Source of the DNA: Dehalococcoidia bacterium
GTDB taxonomy: Bacteria; Chloroflexota; Dehalococcoidia; Lucifugimonadales; GCA-002694895
Reading direction: 5' to 3'
DNA: 64,000 bases
NCBI GenBank assembly: GCA_029936815.1
Contig: JAPYRX010000003.1
Coordinates: 57,172-121,171, forward strand
In this document: positions 1 to 8,835 of the stretch, piece by piece
How the letters are laid out: each line of letters starts with the position of its first letter
Position numbering within the stretch: the first letter of the stretch is position 1
Translations under genes and position numbers: made by a program
Notes under the pieces: model-generated
What the model saw: the letters and a program-made list of their open reading frames with translations, nothing else
Databases searched by the model: none
What the model was told of the DNA's origin: nothing

Positions 1-2
1 TG

Positions 3-287
3 TCTTTTAAAATTGATACGAGCTTAACATCAAAAAGTAAATTAAATGATTATTTGGGCAATTTTGAATTTAGACAAGGAATATCTAAAACGTATATAGA
101 AAATGGTAAATTATGTATAAATGCGCCTAGCCGACTAGAAGCAACTCCTGAAAAATTAATTCTAGAGCCTGTGAGTAAAGATAGTTTTATGAATTTATAC
201 GATGGGAATTCGATTTCATTTGTTAGAAATAACAAGAATGAAATATCACATTTTTTGAACGGTGGATACCAGTATACTAAGATTTAA
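3..287 (+). CDS. C-terminal fragment of a protein cut by the window edge, resembling the C-terminal domain of serine hydrolases (DUF3471-like)
   Basis: Frame is open from base 3 (SFKIDTSLTSKSKLNDYLGNFEF...) upstream of the listed TTG; 'DYLGNFEF...LEPVSKDSFM...ISFVRN' pattern. Confidence 0.5.
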   Translation, partial: SFKIDTSLTSKSKLNDYLGNFEFRQGISKTYIENGKLCINAPSRLEATPEKLILEPVSKDSFMNLYDGNSISFVRNNKNEISHFLNGGYQYTKI

Positions 288-754
288 TTGTTGAGCATTT
301 TTTCAAAAAATAATTCTTTATTTGGAGCCCAATGAGCCAATTTGAAATAGCCACATTCATTGTATCCTAGGCTTTTATGAAATTTAATAGCTGATGTATT
401 TTCATTTTCTGTAGAACTTAATATTCTCTCTATTTTTTTCTCGTTTAGTTTGCTTTCAAGAAACTTCATGAGTGTTTTTCCTATTCCATTTCTGTGAAAA
501 GATTTCTTTATTCTAATAAGAGAAATAAATGGTATGTAGCCCCAAAGAAATTCGTACCATAAATACCCTACAACTACAGTTTTGATTTCGGCTATCAAGA
601 CGGTTTCGTTTATTAATGCTTTTTTAATTGCTTTTTGTGTTCTTGTTTCATAAATTTCGTCAGTAATAATCAAAAGAGATTGGTCAATATCTTTTATATT
701 ACTTAAATCAGATTTGAATCCTATTCTTATTTTTATTGATTTGTCTATAGGCAT
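284..754 (-). CDS. GNAT family N-acetyltransferase
   Basis: RIKKSFHRNGIGKTLMKFLE acetyl-CoA loop, ENTSAIKFHKSLGY. Confidence 0.85.
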   Translation of the reverse strand: MPIDKSIKIRIGFKSDLSNIKDIDQSLLIITDEIYETRTQKAIKKALINETVLIAEIKTVVVGYLWYEFLWGYIPFISLIRIKKSFHRNGIGKTLMKFLESKLNEKKIERILSSTENENTSAIKFHKSLGYNECGYFKLAHWAPNKELFFEKMLNN

Positions 755-756
755 AA

Positions 757-1977
757 TTAGCCGATTACTTCTCTGAAATATCTGAGATAATTTAATCCTA
801 ATATCTTTTTTAATTCTTCTTCATTAAATCCTTTTTCAGCTAATTTAACTGTTAAATTAGACCAATCTCCAAAATTTTTAAAATCTTTTATTCTGTATTC
901 ATCACTGAGTCTATGTTCTTCTCTAAATCCTGACCAATCGAAAATATCAGGATTTCTTCTTTGTTCCCCAATCGTTCCGGGCATAGATTCTGGGTATTCA
1001 ATCATTGAGCCAGTTTCAGGTCCGTTTCCACAAATATCACTTCCTATCCCTACATGATCAATTCCCATTATATTCACTAAATGTTCAACTTGTATTGCAA
1101 AATCATCTAATGTTCCCAAATGTCCATTTTCTTGCATAAATCCAGGGACTATAGTTACTCCGAAAAACCCACCAGCGTCTGCTACAGCTTTAGCTAAATC
1201 ATCATCTTTTGCCCGATCATGCTTAGCGATTGTATTACTATTTGAATGAGTTATGATTATTGGTTCTGAAGATATATCAAGTGCATCCCAACCTACCTGC
1301 TGACTACAATGACTTACATCTACTGCCATATTTAAAGAGTTTAATTTCTCAACCATTGATTTTCCGAAGTATGTTAGCCCAGATTTAGTAAGTTCAGTGC
1401 ACCCATCTCCAACAAAATTACTAAGATTATAAGTTAATTGTACGACTCTTAATCCTAAATGGTAAAACATATCAACTCTATCTAGATTTATACCAAAAGC
1501 AAGTGTGTCTTGAAAATCTAATATTAATCCTCGTTTACCTTCTTCATATGTTTCTTCTATATCCTTTGCAGTAAGTATAAGTTTAAGTTCACCATCTAAA
1601 GAATCGATTATACCTCTAGCTTGAGCTATTCCTTTTACCGAAGATTCGAATGCATCATCTACATCTTTTAAACCCACAGGCGGGCCGGCGTATGTTGCGC
1701 TACAAATGTTTACCCCCGCTTTATCCCATAAGTCTAGATATTCTTTTCTGGCATTACTATCTTTATGAATCTCCATAGCAGCCATACTCGCGAGGATTCC
1801 TGAAGCTTGATTTCTTTTATATCCTTTTTGCTCTAATTCATTTAATTTTATTTTCATATTATTATTAAATAAAAATCCGTAAGTTGCTGGTGGTTGCTGA
1901 GAATCAATAACTAGAGTTTTGTGATGCAGTTCTATTGCTTCTTCTTTTGATAAGACTTGTTTTCTATTCATATTCAT
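757..1977 (-). CDS. Membrane dipeptidase, peptidase family M19
   Basis: DVSHCSQQVGWDALD, IITHSNSNTIAKHDRAKDDD, GIDHVGIGSDICG. Confidence 0.85.
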   Translation of the reverse strand: MNMNRKQVLSKEEAIELHHKTLVIDSQQPPATYGFLFNNNMKIKLNELEQKGYKRNQASGILASMAAMEIHKDSNARKEYLDLWDKAGVNICSATYAGPPVGLKDVDDAFESSVKGIAQARGIIDSLDGELKLILTAKDIEETYEEGKRGLILDFQDTLAFGINLDRVDMFYHLGLRVVQLTYNLSNFVGDGCTELTKSGLTYFGKSMVEKLNSLNMAVDVSHCSQQVGWDALDISSEPIIITHSNSNTIAKHDRAKDDDLAKAVADAGGFFGVTIVPGFMQENGHLGTLDDFAIQVEHLVNIMGIDHVGIGSDICGNGPETGSMIEYPESMPGTIGEQRRNPDIFDWSGFREEHRLSDEYRIKDFKNFGDWSNLTVKLAEKGFNEEELKKILGLNYLRYFREVIG

Positions 1978-2062
1978 TACCTGATCCTTTATTATGTGTA
2001 GTATTTAAAACATTTAATTATTAATATATGTTTTAAAATAACATTGTCAATAAGGGAATTTA

Positions 2063-3817
2063 ATGACGATTGATACAAATAAAAATGAATACTTTGAAAA
2101 ATCAAAGATGTCTGTAGATATTAATGTTATTAATGAAATGAGAGATGGTGTCAAATTATATTCTGATATTTACTATCCAGCTTTAGAGGGTAAATATCCG
2201 GTTTTGCTATCTAGAATACCGTATGGCAAACATAAACCCAGATATCATTCTCTTTATATGGATCCTTTAAGAGCAACTCAACGAGGTTATATAGTCATTA
2301 TTCAAGATGTTAGAGGAAAACATAGATCTGAAGGTGAATTTAATCCTTTTCATAATGAATATGATGATGGATACGATACATTAGAATGGATTTCTCAACA
2401 AGATTGGTGTGATGGTAATATTGGTATGTTTGGAATATCTTATCATGGAGCTACTCAATGGTTAGCTGCAGCCACGCAACATCCATCGCTTAAAACAATA
2501 ATTCCAGGAGTTACATCAGATTCCTATTATGATAGTTGGACATATCTAGGCGGAGTTTTGCAATATTATTGGTTAACTCATTGGACAGTTGGAACTTTAG
2601 TCCTAGATGATATACAGAGAAGTAAATTTAATATTACTGAGAGAAATAAACTTTCTAAATGGAGTTTGGATAATAATGATGCAAATAAAATTAATAATCC
2701 GATTAAAAATTTTCCACCTTTTGATAAATTAGGAGGGTTTTATAATGATTGGATAAAAAATGACACATACAATGATTTTTGGAAAAAAATTAGTCCAAAA
2801 GAGTATTTTGACAAGATAAATATTCCTGTCTTAAATATGGGTGGTTGGTATGATGGTTTTTTAAGAGGGACTGTTAGATGTTTTGAAGGAATGGAAGAAA
2901 GTTCTGATAACTATATTTCGCAAAATCAAGGTTTAATTTTAGGCCCATGGACACATGAACCAATGCCGAAGCCACTTGCTGGATCTAAGCATTTTGGAAA
3001 CAAAGCTTCCGGAGAAGCTATAGATATTCAAGGAATGATGTTAGATTGGTATGATTGTTGGTTGAAAACTAATTTTAATAATTCTTCTAATCATAGAGTT
3101 AAGTATTATACTATGCTAGAAAATGAATGGAAAAATTCTTATGATTGGCCACCTGAAGATACTGAAAAAATTACCTACTTTCTACACAGTGATGGAAAAG
3201 CTGGTATAAAATCAAATGGTAAATTAAGTTTCATCAAACCTGATGATGAACTACCTGATGAATATGTTTATGATCCTTCCAATCCTGTAATCACTATGGG
3301 TGGAGCACATTTAGGAGGAAATCCAGGTAATTTTGATACAGGAGTACAAAATCAAGTTGATGTTGAAAGTAGAGATGATGTACTTGTGTATACTACTGCT
3401 ACTATAAATCAAAATTTAGAAATTTCAGGAAATGTTTTGATTAACTTGTTCGCAGAGTCATCAGCTGAAGTCACTGATTGGACTGCAAGGCTGTGCTATG
3501 TTGATGAAAATGATAAATCTTGGAATATTTGTGATGGAATAATACGTTCTAGCTTTGCTAAGGATCTCGAGCGTAAAAATTACATCGATCCAAATACTAT
3601 TTATAAATATATTATTGATCTAGGCCCAATAAGTATCAAATTAAAATCTAGTATGAAATTAAGAGTTCAAATTTCTTCAAGTAATTTCCCTGCTTATGAT
3701 GCAAGCACAAACCTCATAGCATCTAAATTATCTGATGGACAATATATTCTTGCAAATCAAATAATACACCATGATATTAATTATCCTTCAAGTTTGCAAT
3801 TTGATGGATTAATTTAA
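2063..3817 (+). CDS. CocE/NonD family hydrolase (X-Pro dipeptidyl-peptidase S15-like)
   Basis: RDGVKLYSDIYYP, GMFGISYHGATQWLAA, C-terminal jelly-roll region. Confidence 0.9.
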   Translation: MTIDTNKNEYFEKSKMSVDINVINEMRDGVKLYSDIYYPALEGKYPVLLSRIPYGKHKPRYHSLYMDPLRATQRGYIVIIQDVRGKHRSEGEFNPFHNEYDDGYDTLEWISQQDWCDGNIGMFGISYHGATQWLAAATQHPSLKTIIPGVTSDSYYDSWTYLGGVLQYYWLTHWTVGTLVLDDIQRSKFNITERNKLSKWSLDNNDANKINNPIKNFPPFDKLGGFYNDWIKNDTYNDFWKKISPKEYFDKINIPVLNMGGWYDGFLRGTVRCFEGMEESSDNYISQNQGLILGPWTHEPMPKPLAGSKHFGNKASGEAIDIQGMMLDWYDCWLKTNFNNSSNHRVKYYTMLENEWKNSYDWPPEDTEKITYFLHSDGKAGIKSNGKLSFIKPDDELPDEYVYDPSNPVITMGGAHLGGNPGNFDTGVQNQVDVESRDDVLVYTTATINQNLEISGNVLINLFAESSAEVTDWTARLCYVDENDKSWNICDGIIRSSFAKDLERKNYIDPNTIYKYIIDLGPISIKLKSSMKLRVQISSSNFPAYDASTNLIASKLSDGQYILANQIIHHDINYPSSLQFDGLI

Positions 3818-4231
3818 TATTTCTAAATTCATTTTTTCTTTCAAATTGTTTAGTGGACATATTTCATGTTTTTTAAAAAATTTATATCGATTTTTTGCTG
3901 TTAAATTATAAAATATATTAATTATAAAATTTGGAATTATATAAATTATTTTAAGAATTGCTTTAAGTCCAGTAAATGTGCTTACAATTTTTTTAATAGC
4001 TTTACTATTTGTATAAAAATAATTTTCATCTATAACAATTATTGTATCGGGCCTATTTTGTATATTAATGCTTTTTAATATTTCTATTCCTTTATTTGAT
4101 TCCATAGGGCAAATTGTAATTCTAGAATTATTTAAAATCTTGTTAAGTATTCTTATTCCAGTATTACAATTTGTACATAATCCATCAAATAATATTATTA
4201 TTTTGCCTTTATTTATATTAAATTTATTCAT
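3809..4231 (-). CDS. DCC-family thiol-disulfide oxidoreductase (DUF393)
   Basis: ILFDGLCTNCNTGIRILNK DxxCxxC motif; convergent overlap with the upstream hydrolase. Confidence 0.8.
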   Translation of the reverse strand: MNKFNINKGKIIILFDGLCTNCNTGIRILNKILNNSRITICPMESNKGIEILKSINIQNRPDTIIVIDENYFYTNSKAIKKIVSTFTGLKAILKIIYIIPNFIINIFYNLTAKNRYKFFKKHEICPLNNLKEKMNLEILN

Positions 4232-4267
4232 TATAATATCTATTTATATTTATTGTATGATTTGACT

Positions 4268-4289
4268 TATTAGAACAAATGTTCTAATA
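4268..4289. promoter_or_regulatory. Putative SOS (LexA) box GAAC-AAAT-GTTC upstream of ftsZ-like gene
   Basis: TATTAGAAC AAAT GTTCTAATA: perfect 9-bp arms, 4-nt centre; core 4273..4284, 38 bp upstream of the 4327 start. Confidence 0.7.
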
Positions 4290-4326
4290 TTGTATTTTCA
4301 TTAAAAAGCATAAAAGGAACAACTAA

Positions 4327-5409
4327 ATGTCAGATATCAAAGTAACAATTATTGGAGTAGGTGGGGCGGGTTGCAATACAATTAATAGGCTTAATCGTAA
4401 AAACTTTACAAAATATAATTTACTGGCTGTTAATACTGATACTCAAATGCTAGAAACCATTAATACTTCTGGAGTCTTTGCAATTGGGCCTATTACAACT
4501 AAGGGTTTTGGTAGCGGTGGAAATCCAAGAATTGGAAGAGCAGCAGCTAAAGAAAGTACAGATCAATTATCAAAAATATTAGAAGGTCAAGATCTGGTAA
4601 TACTTACAACAGGTCTAGGGGGAGGAACTGGCACGGGAGCCACTCCAGTAATAGCGTCCCTAGCAAGAAAATTAGGAGCTTTAGTAATAGTTGTAGCTAC
4701 ACAACCTTTTACATTTGAAGGTAAATTAAGAAAAGAATATTCTGATAAAGCTGTGAAATCAATATTAAGAGCTAGCGATAGTTTCATAGAAATAAATAAT
4801 GATGGATTACTTTCTATAAATTCAGATAACAAATCTTTAGATGAATCTTTTAAATATGCAGATAATGCATTGATTGATATAGTAGAAGAAATTACAAGTG
4901 TGATTGCTGATTCGGGATTGATTAACATTGATTTTGCAGATGTTAAAAATTTATTATCAAAATCAGGTAAAACTTTTATATCAAAATCTAAAATTGAAAA
5001 AAATCAAAAAATTGACGAGATTTATTCTGATTTGAAAAAAAACTTACTTATAAATTATGATTTTAAATCTTCGAGAAGAGTTTTATTATCAATAAAATCT
5101 AATCCTGATTTCTCACTTAACGAATTGAATACAATAGCGACAAAGATCTCTTCTTTTTTGTATGATCCTCAAAATATATTAATTGGAGTTAATAACACTT
5201 TCCACAAAAAAAACATTGTTGAAGCCACATTGATTGCTTCAGATTTGAAATTTTCTTTTTCTGACCAAATCGACCAAAATGATGACATGAAAACTTTTTC
5301 ATTTATTGACAATAATCAACCATCATATCATTCACAAAATGAATCTGCTAAAATGAGTCCGTTATTAAGTTTTAAAAAATTAATTCGCCTTCCTATTGGT
5401 TTCAATTAA
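4327..5409 (+). CDS. ftsZ: FtsZ-like tubulin-family GTPase with divergent C-terminal half
   Basis: VIGVGGAGCNTINRL, AVNTD, GLGGGTGTGATPVIA tubulin signature, PFTFEG, T7-like loop INIDFAD. Confidence 0.9.
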   Translation: MSDIKVTIIGVGGAGCNTINRLNRKNFTKYNLLAVNTDTQMLETINTSGVFAIGPITTKGFGSGGNPRIGRAAAKESTDQLSKILEGQDLVILTTGLGGGTGTGATPVIASLARKLGALVIVVATQPFTFEGKLRKEYSDKAVKSILRASDSFIEINNDGLLSINSDNKSLDESFKYADNALIDIVEEITSVIADSGLINIDFADVKNLLSKSGKTFISKSKIEKNQKIDEIYSDLKKNLLINYDFKSSRRVLLSIKSNPDFSLNELNTIATKISSFLYDPQNILIGVNNTFHKKNIVEATLIASDLKFSFSDQIDQNDDMKTFSFIDNNQPSYHSQNESAKMSPLLSFKKLIRLPIGFN

Positions 5410-5449
5410 TTCTTAAACTTTTTTACATTATTATTAACTTATTTTAAAG

Positions 5450-5785
5450 GTGAATATGAGTTATTTTAAAGATGTAAATTCAAGGAATTTTTTTGAATTA
5501 GCTCCAGGTGCTAATGCTCAAACTTTTTGGGGTGACAAAATGCTAATGTCAATTGTTACAATTGACCCTAATTCTATAGTTCCTAATCATACTCATCCTC
5601 ATGAACAAGCTGGAATATTACTTGACGGCTCCCTAAACATGACTATTGGCAATGAATCTAAATTACTTTTACCTGGCGATATATATATTATTCCAGGAGA
5701 AATTGAACATTACGCTAAATCATCCGATATAGGAGCTAAAGTCTTAGATATTTTCTCACCTGTCAGAGAGGAATTTAAATATTAA
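5450..5785 (+). CDS. Small cupin-domain protein
   Basis: VPNHTHPHEQAGILLDG...LLPGDIYIIPGEIEHYA. Confidence 0.85.
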   Translation: MNMSYFKDVNSRNFFELAPGANAQTFWGDKMLMSIVTIDPNSIVPNHTHPHEQAGILLDGSLNMTIGNESKLLLPGDIYIIPGEIEHYAKSSDIGAKVLDIFSPVREEFKY

Positions 5786-6616
5786 ATGACTATTAATGAC
5801 AATTCTTACATCACCATTGGCGATGTAAGCAATCCACCTTTACTTCTTATTCATGGATTGGCTAGTAATAAATATACTTGGAAAGTTATTCTACACTTCC
5901 TAAAAAAACATTATTATATTGTTTCTATAGATTTACCTGGACACGGCCAAAATTCTGAATCTTTCACCGATTTTTCATATATTAATATTGTTGATTATAT
6001 AGCAAATCTACAAATACATTTGAGCATAAATTTTGATTATATCGCAGGTCATTCTTACGGGGCGTCAATCGCAACATCAGTTTCTTTTGATTCCAGATTC
6101 AATATAAAAAAAATTGCTTTACTAGATGGAGGTATGATTCCTATGAAATTAATTCCTGAAATGAACCAAGATAACTATAAAACTCGATTATCACCTCCAG
6201 ATTTCACAAACAGAAAATTTGAAAGTATTTCAGATTTTATTGATAAAAATTTATCTTTAAAATCTAATACTTATAGTGAAGATATTAAATATGCAATACT
6301 TAGTAATTTTGACCACACTCAAAAACCTAAATTAGTTCCTTTTTTAAATCGTACTAATCATTTGAATATTGTTGATTACCTTTGGGACTATAATCCTGAA
6401 ATAATATTATCTCAAATTGATATCCCTGTTTTAGGATTAATGGCATGCAAATTTGATAGCATTGTCGATAGTAATTCATATAGATGTGAATACACTGATT
6501 ATTTACAATCTATCAATTCTCGTATCAGTATTAATTGGATTTTAAATACTCCTCATGATTTACAATTATATGCTCCTAAATTGGTATCAAGGAAGCTTGT
6601 TGATCATTTTTCTTAA
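5786..6616 (+). CDS. Alpha/beta hydrolase
   Basis: LLLIHGLASNKYTW, GHSYGAS nucleophile elbow, TPHDLQL. Confidence 0.85.
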   Translation: MTINDNSYITIGDVSNPPLLLIHGLASNKYTWKVILHFLKKHYYIVSIDLPGHGQNSESFTDFSYINIVDYIANLQIHLSINFDYIAGHSYGASIATSVSFDSRFNIKKIALLDGGMIPMKLIPEMNQDNYKTRLSPPDFTNRKFESISDFIDKNLSLKSNTYSEDIKYAILSNFDHTQKPKLVPFLNRTNHLNIVDYLWDYNPEIILSQIDIPVLGLMACKFDSIVDSNSYRCEYTDYLQSINSRISINWILNTPHDLQLYAPKLVSRKLVDHFS

Positions 6617-7506
6617 TTTAACAATTCGATTTCTTTATTGTATTCCATTGTTGTGATTTTTATTTTTGGATATTTTGTATTTACAGATTCAATAATAGGC
6701 TTCATATTATAAGCTTTTGTACTCGGAGGCATCCAATCATCATGATGACTAAAAATAATTTCTTTAGGTTTGATTAATTCTATTTCTTTATCTATAAAAT
6801 CTACTAGTGATCCTTGTATTGGTTCTCCATCTATATTTCCTCTTCCAGCCGAGGGCAAAATAGCCAAATCTGGCTTTATATCATTGATAATACCTCTCCA
6901 ATGACCAGGACTATCTTTCCATAATATTCTTCCTTTGAGCGTATCTATAACATATGCTAAAGCGCCCCCCTCTCCTCTCACTCCTTGATCTGTTTCTCTT
7001 CTATGTTTTTGTGTGTTAGATAACGGACTTTCGTCAGATCCTGACATTTTATTTAAAAACTCATCTACATTTTTCATTCTTTGTCTTATATCTAAATTTA
7101 AATCTCCCAAACATATATCATCTGACGAACCACTTTTTGCCCATATACATGAATGTTGACTAGGTAGTACTTTGATTCTTATATCTTTGGAGATTTGTAT
7201 ACTTTCACCGCCTGCAACTGGAATCAATTGTTTTTCATCTACCCCTTCTTCACTCATTATTCTTATTGTTTCATATGAACCGATAATTTCTGCACCTGTG
7301 TTTTTTCCTATTATATCTGCTCCCCACATATGATCAAAATGAGAATGTCCTATAAGTATATAGTCTGCTTTTTTCACGTCTTTTGATTTTAATCCAACAT
7401 CATCTGCCTCAGGAACTCTATCCATATAAGTATCTAAAAATATTGTGTATTGATCGATTTCTAATTTAAACGTTGATACTCCGTACCATGATAATGTTAT
7501 TTTCAT
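6613..7506 (-). CDS. MBL-fold metallohydrolase
   Basis: GHSHFDHMWGAD HxHxDH-like motif, IFSHHDDWMPP. Confidence 0.85.
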   Translation of the reverse strand: MKITLSWYGVSTFKLEIDQYTIFLDTYMDRVPEADDVGLKSKDVKKADYILIGHSHFDHMWGADIIGKNTGAEIIGSYETIRIMSEEGVDEKQLIPVAGGESIQISKDIRIKVLPSQHSCIWAKSGSSDDICLGDLNLDIRQRMKNVDEFLNKMSGSDESPLSNTQKHRRETDQGVRGEGGALAYVIDTLKGRILWKDSPGHWRGIINDIKPDLAILPSAGRGNIDGEPIQGSLVDFIDKEIELIKPKEIIFSHHDDWMPPSTKAYNMKPIIESVNTKYPKIKITTMEYNKEIELLN

Positions 7507-7560
7507 TTTAATCCCTTTTTCTGATAATATTATGATTAATTTAACTTTTTAGGATATTTT

Positions 7561-7713
7561 ATGTCTCAATATATAAATCAATTTGACTATAAACAAGAAG
7601 ATGATTTGCCTGATAGTAAAAAAATTATAGCATATGTAAAATCTATTAGATCGCTTTTAATTTATGTAATTATTTTATTGATTGTAAATGGAATCATTAA
7701 TTTAGTAGTTTAA
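7561..7713 (+). CDS. Short single-TM protein (50 aa), not in the ORF track
   Basis: MSQYINQFDYKQEDDLPDSKKIIAYVKSIRSLLIYVIILLIVNGIINLVV; fills the gap between flanking genes. Confidence 0.5.
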   Translation: MSQYINQFDYKQEDDLPDSKKIIAYVKSIRSLLIYVIILLIVNGIINLVV

Positions 7714-8316
7714 TTATTCTATTTTTCCAATTCTATTTAAATCTATATTTTTGATTGCAGGTATTAAATCTTTTCTTCTACGAGAAAGGTGAGTTGTGAG
7801 AACAATTAAAGACATAACTATACACCATATAGACAATGTTATAGATTTTTCAAAAATTAATGTTGCTAAATTTAAAATAAGTGCACCACAAACAATCCCC
7901 CATAAAGGACTTCTAAGGATTAGTGTTATTAATGCTATGGTTATTCCAGCTATAATCGAAGGTATAGTAATTATTATTAATGTTACCCCCGCAACTGTAG
8001 AAACTCCTTTCCCTCCTTTAAATCTTAAGTATATTGGATAGTTATGACCTATAACTGACAAGATTGTTCCAACATAAAGTCCGAAATCTGATATTTCTAT
8101 ATTTTTACCTGCTATAGCTATCAATCCTGCTTTAATTAAATCTATGATTAAAACAATCGCACCTGAGTATAGATTCTGAGATCTTAAAATATTGAGTGCT
8201 CCTGAATTTCCGCTCCCATAATTTCTGATATCTTTATTTTTTGTAATTTTAAAATAAAGATAAGCTGTAGGGATACTACCTGCAAGGTATGCGAAAATTA
8301 TATATATATAATCCAT
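7714..8316 (-). CDS. plsY: Glycerol-3-phosphate acyltransferase PlsY; likely start at 8316 rather than 8376
   Basis: YLAGSIPTAYL, GSGNSGALNILR, GHNYPIYLRFKGGKGVST. Confidence 0.9.
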   Translation of the reverse strand: MDYIYIIFAYLAGSIPTAYLYFKITKNKDIRNYGSGNSGALNILRSQNLYSGAIVLIIDLIKAGLIAIAGKNIEISDFGLYVGTILSVIGHNYPIYLRFKGGKGVSTVAGVTLIIITIPSIIAGITIALITLILRSPLWGIVCGALILNLATLIFEKSITLSIWCIVMSLIVLTTHLSRRRKDLIPAIKNIDLNRIGKIE

Positions 8317-8377
8317 TTTTATACATTGTTTCTCAAAGAAGTCATTATATATGATTTCTTGTTCTAAATTAAACATT

Positions 8378-8409
8378 GAATATTATAGAACATATGTTCT
8401 ATAATATTC
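8378..8409. promoter_or_regulatory. SOS (LexA) box in a 32-bp perfect palindrome between plsY and umuDC
   Basis: GAATATTATAGAACATATGTTCTATAATATTC; core GAACATATGTTC at 8388..8399. Confidence 0.85.
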
Positions 8410-8436
8410 CTATAGAAATTATAAAACACATGCATT

Positions 8437-8835
8437 ATGTACACTCCAATTCCATTTTTAAAATTGATAGCTTCTGCTGGGTTCCCATCTCCTGCAGAAG
8501 ATTTTTTGGAACCAAATTTAGATTTAAACAAATTTTTGATAAAAAACCCTCCTGCAACTTTTTGTATAAAAGTTAAAGGAGATTCAATGATTGGGACTAG
8601 AATTTATTCTGGTGACGTTTTAATTGTAGACAGATCTCTTTCTCCAGAGAATAACAATATTGTTCTTGCTACTTTAAATGGTAGTTTTATTGTTAAAAAA
8701 ATTATTATTACCCATAGCAAAATATATTTAATGTCTGATGATGGTGAACGATCTGAAAAAATTTATATAAACGATCAAACAGAATTTAATATATGGGGAG
8801 TAGTAACCTCTGTGATTAATAAATTGATAGAATGA
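8437..8835 (+). CDS. umuD: UmuD-like S24 family peptidase
   Basis: SAGFPSPAEDF cleavage region, KGDSMIGTRIYSGDVLIVDRS, NGSFIVKKI. Confidence 0.9.
   Translation: MYTPIPFLKLIASAGFPSPAEDFLEPNLDLNKFLIKNPPATFCIKVKGDSMIGTRIYSGDVLIVDRSLSPENNNIVLATLNGSFIVKKIIITHSKIYLMSDDGERSEKIYINDQTEFNIWGVVTSVINKLIE

Noticed and set aside
757-1977. M19 dipeptidase lacking the canonical N-terminal HxD and bridging Glu (VIDSQQP, LILDFQDT)
   Set aside because: From memory, a bacterial M19 subfamily with similar substitutions (DxLQ..., xGFQN) exists, so this is probably subfamily variation rather than a new loss of function.
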